A DNA stretch of 64,000 nt from Lysobacteraceae bacterium (GCA_026005075.1 BPKJ01000004.1:255501-319500), one strand, 5' to 3'; shown: positions 37,964 to 48,649, numbered from the stretch's first letter. Numbers and translations are program-made. Notes: a model not told the origin generated them from the letters alone.

Positions 37964-38983
37964 ATGTCCCCACCGATCCGCGTCCTGCTGCCCATGCTGC
38001 TGGTGCTGGCGGCCCTCGCCGCGTTGAGCCTCGTGCTCGGCCAGCCCCTGCTCGCCGCGTTCCAGGCCACCCCCTGGTTCAACGGCCTGATCCTGGCCGT
38101 GTTCGCCCTCGGCGTCCTGGTCAACCTGCGCGGGGTGCTCCGCCTGCAGGGCGAGGTGCGGTGGATCGAGGCGTTCCGCCGCGCGAACCCCGAGCGGCCG
38201 CCGCCGGTGCAGCCGGTCCTGCTCTCGCCCATGGCGCGCCTGCTCTCGCAGGGCCAGCGGCGGCCGCAGTCGCTGTCCACGGCCTCGATGCGTTCGCTGC
38301 TCGACAGCGTCTACCTGCGCCTCGAGGAACAGCGCGACCTCTCCCGCTACCTGATCGGCCTGCTGATCTTCCTCGGCCTGCTGGGGACGTTCTGGGGCCT
38401 GCTGATGACCATCGCGGCGGTCTCCGACATCATCGCCGGGCTGTCGGCAGGCAGCGACGCGCTGGCGATGTTCGAAACCCTGAAATCGCGCCTGCGCGAG
38501 CCGCTGTCGGGCATGTCCACCAGCTTCTCGACCTCGCTGTTCGGTCTTGCCGGCTCGCTGGTCCTCGGCCTGCTCGACCTGTTCGCCGCCCGCGCCTCGA
38601 ACCGGTTCTACTCGGAACTGGAAGACTGGCTGTCCGGGATGACCCGGCTGTCCTCCGCCGGTGCACCGGGTGCGGAAGGCGAGACCTCGGTGCCGGCCTA
38701 CGTGCAGGCGCTGCTCGAGCAGACCGCCGATGGCCTCGAGCGCATGCAGCGCGCACTGGTGGAGAGCGACCGTGAGCGCAGGGCCGGGGCCGAACAGCTG
38801 GCCGAGCTGGGCACGCAGATCGCGCGGCTGGCCGAGGCGCAGACCGAGCTGCGCACGACCCTGAAGGCGCTGGCCGCCGGCGAGAACGGGATCAGCGAGG
38901 AGCTCCGCGCGGAGTTCCGCCTGTTGTCCCGGACCCTTGCCCACGCCCTCGACGGTGCCTCGGCGAGGACCTCCGGACGATGA
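37964..38983 (+). CDS. MotA/TolQ/ExbB-like proton-channel protein
   Basis: A 339-residue inner-membrane protein. Two hydrophobic segments at the N-terminus (about 4-29 and 40-62), then a cytoplasmic loop, then two more (about 125-155 and 180-215) with YLIGLLIFLGLLGTFWGLL and STSFSTSLFGLAGSLVLGLL, the TolQ/ExbB/MotA signature. The last about 120 residues form an Ala/Glu/Arg-rich coiled-coil tail (ALLEQTADGLERMQRALV, EQLAELGTQIARLAE) that is not part of MotA or TolQ. It overlaps the next gene by ATGA. It is not the flagellar MotA, which is at 52063. Likely one half of a proton-driven stator complex of unknown task. Confidence 0.85.
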   Translation: MSPPIRVLLPMLLVLAALAALSLVLGQPLLAAFQATPWFNGLILAVFALGVLVNLRGVLRLQGEVRWIEAFRRANPERPPPVQPVLLSPMARLLSQGQRRPQSLSTASMRSLLDSVYLRLEEQRDLSRYLIGLLIFLGLLGTFWGLLMTIAAVSDIIAGLSAGSDALAMFETLKSRLREPLSGMSTSFSTSLFGLAGSLVLGLLDLFAARASNRFYSELEDWLSGMTRLSSAGAPGAEGETSVPAYVQALLEQTADGLERMQRALVESDRERRAGAEQLAELGTQIARLAEAQTELRTTLKALAAGENGISEELRAEFRLLSRTLAHALDGASARTSGR

Positions 38984-40089
38984 GCACGCTGGCCGCCCGC
39001 CGGCGTCGGCCGGTCGACTTCTGGCCCGGCTTCGTCGATGCACTCAGCGCCCTGCTGATGGTGCTGGTGTTCCTGCTCATGGTCTTCACCGTCGGCCAGT
39101 TCGTGCTCAGCGACGCGCTCAGCGGGCGCGATCGTGCGCTGGAGCGGCTGGGCGCCGAACTGGCCGAACTCGGCCGGCTGCTGTCGATGGAACGCGAGGC
39201 CAAGGCGGCGGCGCGGCAACGCGGCGAGGAGCTCGCGGCCTCGCTGGCCTCGGTCACCGCCGAGCGCGATGGCCTGCAGACCGAGCTTGCACAGACCCGC
39301 GCCGAACGGGACGCCCGGCACGCCGAGGCGACGAGGCTCGCAGCCGATCTCGCGGCGCTCGGCGAGCTCAAGCGCCAGCTCGAGGCCGAGGTCGCCCAGC
39401 GGCTCGCCGAACTCGAGTCGACCCGGGAGAAGCTGACCGTGCAGACCGAGCTCTCGGCCCGCTCGGCCGCCCAGGTGGAGCTGCTCAACCGTCAGCTGGC
39501 GGCCCTGCGCCAGCAGCTCGACGAGGTGGCCGCGGCGCTCGAGCTGCAACGGCGGGAGGTGGCCGAGCGCGATCGCCGGATCGAGGACCTCGGGCGCCAG
39601 CTCAACCTCGCGCTGGCCGACAAGGTCAGCGAACTCGCCCGCTACCGTTCCGACTTCTTCGGCCGGCTGCGCCAGATCCTCGGCGACCGCGAGGACATCG
39701 TCATCGTCGGCGACCGCTTCGTCGTGCCGGCGGAGCTGCTCTTCCCGTCCGGCTCCGCGGAGCTGCAGCCCGAGGCCCGCGCCCGCCTCGACCGGCTCGC
39801 GCAGACCCTGCGCGAGGTGGTGGCGGAGATCCCGTCCAGCATCGACTGGGTGTTGCGCATCGACGGCCACACCGACCGGCGACCGATCCACACCGACCGC
39901 TTTCCGAGCAATTGGGAGCTGTCCACCGCGCGGGCGGTCGCCATCGTCAAGCACCTCGTCACCGCCGGGATTCCGCCGCAGCGGCTCGCAGCCACCGGGT
40001 TCGGCGAGTTCCACCCGCTCGACCCCGGCGCGGACGAGGCGGCGCTCGCGCGCAACCGGCGCATCGAGATCCAGCTCACCAACCGCTGA
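38980..40089 (+). CDS. MotB/OmpA-like protein with long coiled coil, partner of the TolQ-like channel
   Basis: A 369-residue protein. One N-terminal membrane helix (about 18-40) with a conserved Asp in FWPGFVDALSALLMVLV, equivalent to the proton-binding Asp of MotB; a continuous coiled coil (about 45-225, rich in Glu/Arg/Leu/Ala); then an OmpA-like peptidoglycan-binding domain (about 240-369) with LLFPSGSAELQPEARARLD, RIDGHTDRRPI, NWELSTARAVAIVKHL and NRRIEIQL. Flagellar MotB lacks such a long coiled coil. Start ATG overlaps the preceding stop (38980-38983). Family is sure, function not. Confidence 0.88.
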   Translation: MSTLAARRRRPVDFWPGFVDALSALLMVLVFLLMVFTVGQFVLSDALSGRDRALERLGAELAELGRLLSMEREAKAAARQRGEELAASLASVTAERDGLQTELAQTRAERDARHAEATRLAADLAALGELKRQLEAEVAQRLAELESTREKLTVQTELSARSAAQVELLNRQLAALRQQLDEVAAALELQRREVAERDRRIEDLGRQLNLALADKVSELARYRSDFFGRLRQILGDREDIVIVGDRFVVPAELLFPSGSAELQPEARARLDRLAQTLREVVAEIPSSIDWVLRIDGHTDRRPIHTDRFPSNWELSTARAVAIVKHLVTAGIPPQRLAATGFGEFHPLDPGADEAALARNRRIEIQLTNR

Positions 40090-40134
40090 ACCGCCCATGC
40101 GCAGCCGCCCCGCACCCGCCCAAGGTTCACGCCC

Positions 40135-40500
40135 ATGAGCCTGCTCGGCGCCTGTCTGCTCGTCCTCGGCGGGCTGCTGGTCGTCGCCAACCTGGCCTGG
40201 TCGGCCCTCGCCGTGACCGCGCACCGGCTGCGTGAGGGCCGCCTTCCGGATCGCCTGCCGCTGGGCATTCCCCTTTTGGGGACCGCCTGCCTGCTGCTCG
40301 GCTGGACCACCTGCCCGCTGCCGGCACCGCTGGGCCTCGGGGTGGCCCTGCTCGCCCTGCTCGACTCCGGCGGACCGCTCGCCCTGCTCGCGGATGCGCT
40401 GCTGTACCGCCGACGGACGGCGGGCGGCGCGGGGCATGCCGCCCCGGCGAGGCTCGCCCAGGGGCGTGCCGGCCGACGGCCGGCGGGGAGGACTGGGTAG
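40135..40500 (+). CDS. Small hydrophobic membrane protein
   Basis: A 121-residue protein with about three hydrophobic segments (MSLLGACLLVLGGLLVVANL; LPLGIPLLGTACLLLGW; PLGLGVALLALLDSGGPLALLADALLY) and a basic Arg/Ala/Gly tail. Unrecognised. It lies 45 bases after the MotB/OmpA-like gene and ends 9 bases before uvrD. Its TAG stop (40498-40500) is the first half of the TAGAAT -10 hexamer of uvrD. SD is weak. Probably co-transcribed with the stator-like pair. Real-gene status is likely because the hydrophobic pattern is consistent over the whole length. Confidence 0.6.
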   Translation: MSLLGACLLVLGGLLVVANLAWSALAVTAHRLREGRLPDRLPLGIPLLGTACLLLGWTTCPLPAPLGLGVALLALLDSGGPLALLADALLYRRRTAGGAGHAAPARLAQGRAGRRPAGRTG

Positions 40501-40503
40501 AAT
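40498..40503 (+). promoter_or_regulatory. -10 element TAGAAT of a probable leaderless uvrD promoter
   Basis: TAGAAT ends six bases before the uvrD ATG (40510); no SD in between. The first three bases are the stop codon of the upstream membrane protein. Confidence 0.55.
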
Positions 40504-40509
40504 CCGGGC

Positions 40510-42660
40510 ATGGATGTCTCCCACCTGCTCGACGGTCTCAATCCGGCCCAGCGCGAGGCGGTCACCACCGAGCCCGGAGCCACGCTGGTGCTGGCCGGCG
40601 CCGGATCGGGCAAGACCCGGGTGCTGATCCACCGGATCGGCTGGCTGACCGAGGTCCTGAACGTGCCGCCCCACGGCGTGCTCGCCGTCACCTTCACCAA
40701 CAAGGCGGCCGGCGAGATGCGCCAGCGCCTCGCGCGGCTGACCGGCCGCATGCCTGCCGGCATGTGGGTCGGCACCTTCCATGGCCTCGCCCACCGGCTG
40801 CTGCGCCTGCACTGGCGGGACGCGGGTCTGCCCGAGAGCTTCCAGATCCTCGACGCCGATGACCAGCTGCGGCTGCTCAAGCGCGTGATCGCGGCCATGG
40901 GCCTCGACGAGACCCGCTTCGCGCCGCGTCAGGCAGCGTGGTTCATCAACCAGCACAAGGACGAGGGGCGCAGGCCGCAGCACCTGCAGGCGCAGGACCC
41001 GATCGGACAGACCTTCGTGCGCATCTACGCCGAGTACCAGTCCGCCTGCGAGCGCTCCGGGCTGGTCGACTTCGCCGAGCTGCTGCTGCGCGCCCACGAG
41101 ACCTGGCTGCGCCATCCGGAACTGCTGGCGCACTACCGGCAACGCTTCGGGCACCTGCTGGTGGACGAGTTCCAGGACACCAACCGCATCCAGTACGCCT
41201 TCATCCGCCTGCTCGCCGGGGAGACCGGCAAGGTGTTCGTGGTCGGCGACGACGACCAGGCCATCTACGGCTGGCGCGGCGCGCGGGTGGAGAACATCCA
41301 GGAGTTCCTCCGCGATTTCCCCGCCGCAAGGACCCTGCGTCTGGAGCAGAACTACCGCAGTACCGGCACCATCCTCGCCGCCGCCAACGCGGTGATCGAC
41401 CACAATCCCGACCGCCTCGGCAAGCGGCTCTGGACCGCGGGCGGCGACGGCGATCCGATCCGCGTGTACGCGGCCAGCAGCGAGGTCGACGAGGCCAGCT
41501 TCGTGGTCGCGAGCATCCGCGAGTGGATCGATCGCGGCGGACGGCCCGGCGAGTGCGCCATCCTCTACCGCAGCAATGCCCAGTCACGCGCCTTCGAGGA
41601 GGCACTCCTTGCCGCCCGGATCGACTACCGCATCCACGGCGGCCTGCGCTTCTTCGAGCGCGCCGAGATCAAGGACGCGCTGGCCTACCTGCGGCTGCTG
41701 GCAAGCCGGGCCGACGATGCCGCCTTCGAGCGCGCCGTCAACACCCCGCCCCGCGGCATCGGCGCCCGCACCCTGGAGCGTCTGCGCGATCTGGCCCGCC
41801 GGCTCGGGGCCCCGCTCTGGGACACCACTCTGCAGGCGCTGGCCGGGGAGGATCTCGCGCCGCGCGCGCGCGGCGCGCTGCGCGCCTTCATCGAGCTGAT
41901 CGAAGGCCTCGACCGGGACACCCGGGACCTCGCCCTCGCCGAGCGGATCGACCGGGTGATCGGCGCGAGCGGGCTGCGCACGCACTACCAGAACCTCTCG
42001 ACGGGCGCCATCGACTCCAAGGTCGAGAACCTCGATGAGCTGGTCAGTGTCGCCACCCGCTTCGTGACCGGCGAAGAGGACGCGGGAATGCCCGAGCTGG
42101 TCGCCTTTCTGGGGCATGCCGCGCTGGAGGCCGGCGAAACCCAGGTCGGGGACGGCGAGGATGGGGTGCAGCTGATGACCCTGCACGCGGCCAAGGGCCT
42201 CGAGTTCCCGCTGGTGTTCCTGGTCGGCCTCGAGGAGGGCATGTTCCCCAGCCACCGCGCGATCGAGACCAGCGGCCGGGTCGACGAGGAGCGACGACTT
42301 GCCTACGTCGGCATCACCCGTGCCCGCGAGCAGCTCGTGCTGTGCTGGGCCGAGGCCCGGCGCCTGCACGGCAGCGTGCACTACGGCCAGCCCTCGCGCT
42401 TCCTCAAGGAAATCCCGCCCGATCTGTTGCACGAGTTGCGCCCGAAGCGCGTCGCCGGCGGGGCACCGGTCGCGACCGCGGCCGCGCGCGCCGAGGACTG
42501 CGGATGGCGCCTCGGCGATCGGGTACGGCACATGAACTTCGGCCTGGGCACCATCGTCGATGCCGAGGGCAGCGGCAGCCATGCCCGGGTCCAGGTCCGC
42601 TTCGACGAGGCCGGCCCGAAGTGGCTGGTGCTCAGCTTCGCCAACCTCAGGCCGGCCTGA
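40510..42660 (+). CDS. uvrD: DNA helicase II UvrD
   Basis: A 716-residue superfamily 1A 3'-5' helicase of nucleotide-excision and mismatch repair. Q-motif LNPAQREAV, Walker A AGAGSGKTR (29-37), motif Ia TFTNKAAGEMRQRL, motif II DEFQDTN (about 219), motif III GDDDQAIYGWRGA (about 247), motif IV QNYRS, motif V LMTLHAAKGLEFPLV (about 555), and motif VI YVGITRAREQL (about 600). The C-terminal 40 residues (MNFGLGTIVDAEGSGSHARV) form the Tudor-like domain. All helicase motifs intact. The start is the first ATG after TAGAAT. Confidence 0.97.
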   Translation: MDVSHLLDGLNPAQREAVTTEPGATLVLAGAGSGKTRVLIHRIGWLTEVLNVPPHGVLAVTFTNKAAGEMRQRLARLTGRMPAGMWVGTFHGLAHRLLRLHWRDAGLPESFQILDADDQLRLLKRVIAAMGLDETRFAPRQAAWFINQHKDEGRRPQHLQAQDPIGQTFVRIYAEYQSACERSGLVDFAELLLRAHETWLRHPELLAHYRQRFGHLLVDEFQDTNRIQYAFIRLLAGETGKVFVVGDDDQAIYGWRGARVENIQEFLRDFPAARTLRLEQNYRSTGTILAAANAVIDHNPDRLGKRLWTAGGDGDPIRVYAASSEVDEASFVVASIREWIDRGGRPGECAILYRSNAQSRAFEEALLAARIDYRIHGGLRFFERAEIKDALAYLRLLASRADDAAFERAVNTPPRGIGARTLERLRDLARRLGAPLWDTTLQALAGEDLAPRARGALRAFIELIEGLDRDTRDLALAERIDRVIGASGLRTHYQNLSTGAIDSKVENLDELVSVATRFVTGEEDAGMPELVAFLGHAALEAGETQVGDGEDGVQLMTLHAAKGLEFPLVFLVGLEEGMFPSHRAIETSGRVDEERRLAYVGITRAREQLVLCWAEARRLHGSVHYGQPSRFLKEIPPDLLHELRPKRVAGGAPVATAAARAEDCGWRLGDRVRHMNFGLGTIVDAEGSGSHARVQVRFDEAGPKWLVLSFANLRPA

Positions 42661-42686
42661 TCCGGCCACCCGGCGCTCGTGCTCCG

Positions 42687-43127
42687 CTAGTGGCCGCCCG
42701 CCGGCGGCGGAACGAGCAGCACCGGGCAGCTGCAGTGCTGCGGCAGGCGATGCGCCACCGAGCCCACCAGCACGCTGGCAAGGTTGGATCGTCCCTTGGT
42801 GCCGAGCGCGACCAGATCGGCGCCCAGCTCCTGCGCGTAGTCGGCGATGCAGGAGGCCGCCGGTCCGACCAGGACCCGCTTGCTCGCCGGCAGGCCCGAG
42901 GCGCGGACCCGCTCCCAGGACTCGGCCAGATCGCGTTCCCCCAGCTGCAGGAGCAGCGGCCCGTCCATGCCCGCGGTGATGCCGAAGGCATCGGCGTGAA
43001 CGATGGGCTGCTGCACGTTGACCAGCGCCAGCTCGTGCGAGCCCCCCCACTGACCGGCCAGACGCAGCACCGTCTCCAGCGCATGCAGCGCCGAGGCGCT
43101 GCCGTCGATCGCGACGACGATCTTCAT
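42687..43127 (-). CDS. Universal stress protein (UspA family)
   Basis: A 146-residue single UspA domain. Begins MKIVVAIDGSASALHAL with the nucleotide-binding Asp, and ends with the ATP-binding signature LGTKGRSNLASVLVGSVAH (G-x2-G-x9-G-S) then CPVLLVPPP. So it is an ATP-binding-type Usp. Start ATG 43127 has a GGAGG SD. It is convergent with uvrD (26-base gap) and divergent from yceD (165-base gap with the yceD promoter). Confidence 0.92.
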   Translation of the reverse strand: MKIVVAIDGSASALHALETVLRLAGQWGGSHELALVNVQQPIVHADAFGITAGMDGPLLLQLGERDLAESWERVRASGLPASKRVLVGPAASCIADYAQELGADLVALGTKGRSNLASVLVGSVAHRLPQHCSCPVLLVPPPAGGH

Positions 43128-43253
43128 GTTCCCTCCACGACCTGCATCGAGAAACTCCATCATGCCAGCCCGGCGGCCGCCGCTGCAGGCCGGGCAGCGG
43201 TCCGGCCGCGGGCGACCCAGCGGCGCTCCCGGCCACCACGGCCTGGGCACGCC

Positions 43254-43283
43254 TTGACCGTAAAACCCGCCGCACCGTACACT
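43254..43283 (+). promoter_or_regulatory. Sigma-70-type promoter of yceD-rpmF
   Basis: TTGACC (43254-43259), 18-base spacer, TACACT (43278-43283). The ATG is nine bases further (43293), so the leader is at most a few bases. The best -35/-10 pair seen in the window. Confidence 0.75.
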
Positions 43284-43292
43284 GCCGCTCTT

Positions 43293-43802
43293 ATGTCTGC
43301 CGACCTGCCGGATTCGTTGGACGCATGGCGCGCGGTGACCGCGCGGCGCGTGTTCGACGGCACGGCGGCGCTGTCGTCCTTCTCCCGCCTTCGGGACAGC
43401 CTGGCCGACACCGAGGGCACGTGCCGGTACCGGCTGGTGTTCGGGCTGGACGAGCTCGACCATCCCATGGTCGAGGTCGAGGCCGACACCGAGCTGCCGC
43501 TGGTCTGCCAGCGCAGCCTGGAGCGCTTCCTGCTCCGGGTGTCGGTACGGCAGCGGCTGGGACTGCTGCGCAGGGAGGAGGACGAGACGATGCTGCCTCC
43601 CGGCGTCGAGCCGGTGCTGGTCGGAGCGGACGGCAAGCTGGCACCGCTGGATCTGATCGAGGACGAGCTGATCCTCGCCCTGCCGGTGGTGCCGCTCGCG
43701 CCGGATACCGGCGCCCTGACCCCCGATACGGCGCCCGCAAGGACGCAGGACCGGGACAACCCGTTTGCGGCGCTGGCCGCGCTCAAGAAACCACCGACCT
43801 GA
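43293..43802 (+). CDS. yceD: YceD/DUF177 family protein (large ribosomal RNA accumulation)
   Basis: A 169-residue soluble protein. RVFDGTAALSSFSRLRDSL, RYRLVFGLDELDHPMVEVEA, LPLVCQRSLERFLL (the CxR segment) and EDELILALPVVPLAP match the YceD family. In E. coli YceD is needed for 23S rRNA accumulation and is co-transcribed with rpmF. Here rpmF follows after 21 bases. The end (FAALAALKKPPT) resembles the usual NPFAVLAxLK finish. Confidence 0.93.
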   Translation: MSADLPDSLDAWRAVTARRVFDGTAALSSFSRLRDSLADTEGTCRYRLVFGLDELDHPMVEVEADTELPLVCQRSLERFLLRVSVRQRLGLLRREEDETMLPPGVEPVLVGADGKLAPLDLIEDELILALPVVPLAPDTGALTPDTAPARTQDRDNPFAALAALKKPPT

Positions 43803-43823
43803 AGCTTTACCTGGAGATCCGCC

Positions 43824-44024
43824 ATGGCCGTTCAGAAAAGCCGCAAGACCCCCTCCAAGCGTGGCATGCGCCGCTCCCACGACGCCCTCACCGCCAAGCA
43901 GCTGTCGACCGATCCGACCAGCGGGGAGACCCACCTGCGCCACCATGTCACCAAGGACGGTTACTACCGTGGCCGCAAGGTGATCGACACCAAGGCCGCG
44001 CAGATCGACCTCGACGAGGCCTGA
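43824..44024 (+). CDS. rpmF: 50S ribosomal protein L32
   Basis: A 66-residue protein, [20 protein letters not shown] at the start, with [18 protein letters not shown] after it. Complete and of normal length. The zinc-binding cysteines of some L32 forms are absent (Cys-free form). SD-like GGAG lies 9 bases upstream. Confidence 0.98.
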   Translation: MAVQKSRKTPSKRGMRRSHDALTAKQLSTDPTSGETHLRHHVTKDGYYRGRKVIDTKAAQIDLDEA

Positions 44025-44039
44025 CCGGCCCGCGCACGG

Positions 44040-44061
44040 CAAAGCGCCCGCCCACGCTTTG
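44040..44061 (+). other. Hairpin between rpmF and fabH
   Basis: CAAAGCG (44040-44046) pairs with CGCTTTG (44055-44061), loop of 8. The stem can extend with flanking GG/TGCC. No T-tract; possible attenuator or RNA-processing site between the ribosomal and fatty-acid genes. Confidence 0.4.
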
Positions 44062-44144
44062 GGTGCCGGCGGCTGCCTCCGTCGGCCCTGCGGGATGGGG
44101 GCGCGTCCGACCGCATCGATCCCTGCCCCGAGGAGCCCGGCATC

Positions 44145-45119
44145 ATGGCCACCCCCTTCGCGCGAATCCTGGGCACTGGCAGCTACCTTCCCGAGAAGGT
44201 GCTGACCAACCATGACCTGGCGGCCCGGGTCGATACCAGCGATGCCTGGATCCGCGAGCGCACGGGCATCGCCCAACGTCATGTCGCGGCGGAAGGCGAG
44301 ACCACCGGCGACCTCGCGTTCGAGGCGGCCACCCGCGCCCTCGAGGCAGCCGGTGTCCGTGCTTCCGACCTGGACCTCATCGTCCTCGGCACCACCACGC
44401 CGGACCTGATCTTCCCCTCCACCGCCTGCCTGCTCCAGCATCGCCTTGGCGCCAACGGCTGTGCGGCCTTCGACGTCAACGCCGCGTGCTCGGGCTTCAT
44501 CTACGGCCTCGGGATCGCCAACCAGTTCATCCGCGCCGGCAGCGTCCGGACGGCCCTCGTGGTCGGCGCAGAGACCCTGACCCGCATGCTGGACTGGGAC
44601 GACCGCAGCACCTGCGTGCTGTTCGGCGATGGCGCCGGCGCGGTGGTGCTGCGCGCCGACACCGAGCCGGGCGTGCTCTCCACCCACATGCATGCGGACG
44701 GCGGCTACAAGGAACTGCTCTACAACCCGGTCGGCGTCTCGGCCGGTTTCCGTGACGAGAAGAACCACGGCGTCCGCGTGCTGATGGCGGGCAACGAGGT
44801 CTTCAAGGTGGCGGTCAAGACGCTGGATGCGGTGGTCGAGGAGACCCTGCAGGCCAACCGCCTCGAGAAATCGGCCATCGACTGGCTCATTCCGCACCAG
44901 GCCAACCTGCGCATCATCTCGGCCACGGCCAAGCGGCTCGGCCTGCCGATGGAGCGCGTCGTCGTGACCGTGGATCGCCACGGCAACACCTCCGCGGCCT
45001 CGGTGCCGCTGGCGCTCGACGAGGGCATCCGCTCCGGAAAGGTGCAGCGCGGCGAACTGCTGCTGCTGGAGGCCTTCGGCGGCGGTTTCACCTGGGGCTC
45101 GGCGCTGCTGCGCTACTGA
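44145..45119 (+). CDS. fabH: Beta-ketoacyl-ACP synthase III
   Basis: A 324-residue thiolase-fold enzyme that condenses acetyl-CoA with malonyl-ACP to start fatty-acid synthesis. Catalytic Cys115 in [11 protein letters not shown], His in [11 protein letters not shown] (about 251), Asn in [15 protein letters not shown] (about 281), and the glycine-rich end [18 protein letters not shown]. Start ATG 44145 with SD GAGGAG. It follows rpmF directly without plsX, and fabD/fabG/acpP do not follow; the next gene is an ion channel. I considered OleA, but residues and length fit FabH. Confidence 0.96.
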   Translation: MATPFARILGTGSYLPEKVLTNHDLAARVDTSDAWIRERTGIAQRHVAAEGETTGDLAFEAATRALEAAGVRASDLDLIVLGTTTPDLIFPSTACLLQHRLGANGCAAFDVNAACSGFIYGLGIANQFIRAGSVRTALVVGAETLTRMLDWDDRSTCVLFGDGAGAVVLRADTEPGVLSTHMHADGGYKELLYNPVGVSAGFRDEKNHGVRVLMAGNEVFKVAVKTLDAVVEETLQANRLEKSAIDWLIPHQANLRIISATAKRLGLPMERVVVTVDRHGNTSAASVPLALDEGIRSGKVQRGELLLLEAFGGGFTWGSALLRY

Positions 45120-45162
45120 GCCCCGGCACACGGGGATGCTGGCAGGTCCGCCGCCAAGCGCG

Positions 45163-45168
45163 GACAAT
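45163..45168 (+). promoter_or_regulatory. -10 element GACAAT of a probable leaderless K+ channel promoter
   Basis: GACAAT ends six bases before the ATG at 45175; no SD is visible. Confidence 0.45.
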
Positions 45169-45174
45169 GGCGGC

Positions 45175-46085
45175 ATGCCAAGGCGCGTTCCTGCCACTGC
45201 CCCGACCGAGCTGGAGCCGCGATTCGAACCGGCGAGCCAGCAAGGCTGGCGCCGCCACGCCTTCGAGGTGATCTTCCACCATCACCAGGGCGCGGCCCGC
45301 ACCTTCGACGTCGGCCTGATCGTCGCCATCGTGCTCAGCGTGCTGGTCGTGGTCCTCGATTCGGAACCCGAGCTCCATGCCCGTCACCGCGATCTGTTCT
45401 ATGCCCTCGAGTGGGGCTTCACCCTGCTTTTCACGGTCGAGTACGCGGTTCGCCTCGCGGTGCTGAAGCACCCCCTGCGCTATGCGCGCAGCTTCTTCGG
45501 TGTGGTCGATCTGCTGTCGATCCTCCCGACCTGGCTCTCGCTGCTGTTCAGCGGCACGCAGTACCTCCTGGTCGTGCGCATCCTGCGGCTGCTGCGCATC
45601 TTCCGGGTCCTCAAGCTGGTGCGCTACCTCGACGAGGCCGGCGTCCTGCTGCGCTCGCTCCAGCGCTCGCGGCGCAAGGTGCTGGTGTTCGTCTTCGCGG
45701 TCCTCACCCTGGTGGTGATCTTCGGCGCGATCATGTTCCAGATCGAAGGGCCCGAGCGCGGCTTCACCAGCATTCCGGTGGGCATGTACTGGGCCATCGT
45801 CACGATGGCGACCGTCGGCTACGGCGACCTCACGCCCCAGACCCCGCTCGGCCAGTTCGTCACCTCGGTGCTGATCCTGATCGGCTACGGCATCATCGCC
45901 GTGCCCACCGGCATCTACACCACCGAACTGGCCCATACCCTGCGCGAGGAGCAGCGCGACCGCCGCCAGTGCGGGCAATGCGGACTGGGCGATCACGAGC
46001 GCGACGCGGCCTTCTGCCGCAACTGCGGCCGGATGCTGCCCGGGAAGGCCGACAAGGACGGCGCGGCGGGCGATCCCGCGCGATC

Positions 46086-46089
<4 letters not shown>
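45175..46089 (+). CDS. Voltage-gated K+ channel-like protein with C-terminal zinc ribbon
   Basis: A 304-residue ion-channel protein with S1-S4 voltage-sensor-like segments (about 44-155; S4 with regular Arg in [16 protein letters not shown]), pore helix and selectivity filter [10 protein letters not shown] (about 212-220), and S6 (about 228-250). After a basic linker it ends in [20 protein letters not shown], a four-cysteine zinc ribbon-like module (about 264-284), so a soluble sensor or regulatory part is appended. It overlaps the stop of the convergent acs gene by 4 bases. Confidence 0.9.
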
Positions 46090-48035
<1,946 letters not shown>

Positions 48036-48078
48036 GCCCTGCCCCCTGTCGTTCGCATCACGCCACGCCCGCCTCCGC

Positions 48079-48336
48079 TCAGCGCCGGATGGCGTTGAGC
48101 AGGGCGAGCAGCACCACTGCACCCACGACGGCCTGCAGCACGCTCCCCAGCAGCCCACCGGTGATCGAGATACCGGCCAGGGCCAGCAGCCAGCCCCCGA
48201 GGAAGGCGCCGAGCACGCCGACCAGGAGGTTGCCCAGCAGCCCCCGGCGGCCGCGGCCGACCAGAAGACCGGCCAGCCATCCGGCGACCAGCCCCACCAG
48301 CAGCAGGACGAGCAGCGAGGCGAGCGAGACGTTCAT
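48079..48336 (-). CDS. GlsB/YeaQ/YmgE family membrane protein
   Basis: An 85-residue protein with three hydrophobic helices ([60 protein letters not shown]) and the Gly-rich family pattern GxxAGWLAGxLxxGxxxGxxxNxxVGxxGA. Family members are stress-induced small membrane proteins. The start overlaps the stop of the upstream gene (48333-48336). It lies 43 bases upstream of acs on the same strand, so may be co-expressed. Confidence 0.85.
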   Translation of the reverse strand: MNVSLASLLVLLLVGLVAGWLAGLLVGRGRRGLLGNLLVGVLGAFLGGWLLALAGISITGGLLGSVLQAVVGAVVLLALLNAIRR

Positions 48337-48620
48337 GCCTGCTCCGCCCGATCCCTGGTGTCGTCCGCCTGCGTCTCGCGCGGCGCCGCCGCGGCTCCGG
48401 CCGCCTCGCGCTCACGGCGCAACCGCTCGCGCTCCAGCACCGGGTTGAGTCCAAGTCCGCCCTGCGAGCGCGCCTGGATGCGGGCCGAGACCAGCGTCAG
48501 CGCACCGGCCAGCGAGAAGCCGAGCGTGCCGAGCAGCATCAGCAAGGCCAGCCCCATCGACATGGTCTGCATGGCGACGGCAAGGCAACCCAGAGCGAGT
48601 GCGAAGAAGATCCAGGGCAT
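48333..48620 (-). CDS. Small two-helix membrane protein of unknown function
   Basis: A 95-residue protein: two hydrophobic segments (PWIFFALALGCLAVAMQTM and LALLMLLGTLGFSLAGALTLVS) and a charged, Arg/Glu-rich cytoplasmic tail (VLERERLRREREAAGAAAAP). No family recognised. Start ATG 48620 follows the TAGAAT promoter by about 29 bases. It couples to the YeaQ-type gene by ATGA overlap. Confidence 0.65.
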   Translation of the reverse strand: MPWIFFALALGCLAVAMQTMSMGLALLMLLGTLGFSLAGALTLVSARIQARSQGGLGLNPVLERERLRREREAAGAAAAPRETQADDTRDRAEQA

Positions 48621-48649
48621 GGGGAGATCCGCAACAGGGCCAGAGCCCG

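Noticed and set aside
37964-42660. Zorya anti-phage system (ZorA/ZorB plus helicase)
   Set aside because: The proton-channel pair and a helicase are adjacent, but the helicase is canonical UvrD and no ZorC/ZorD/ZorE is present; housekeeping helicase assumed.
44145-45119. OleA (head-to-head condensing enzyme)
   Set aside because: The catalytic Cys/His/Asn context and 324-residue length fit FabH, and it sits behind rpmF, not in the ole cluster.
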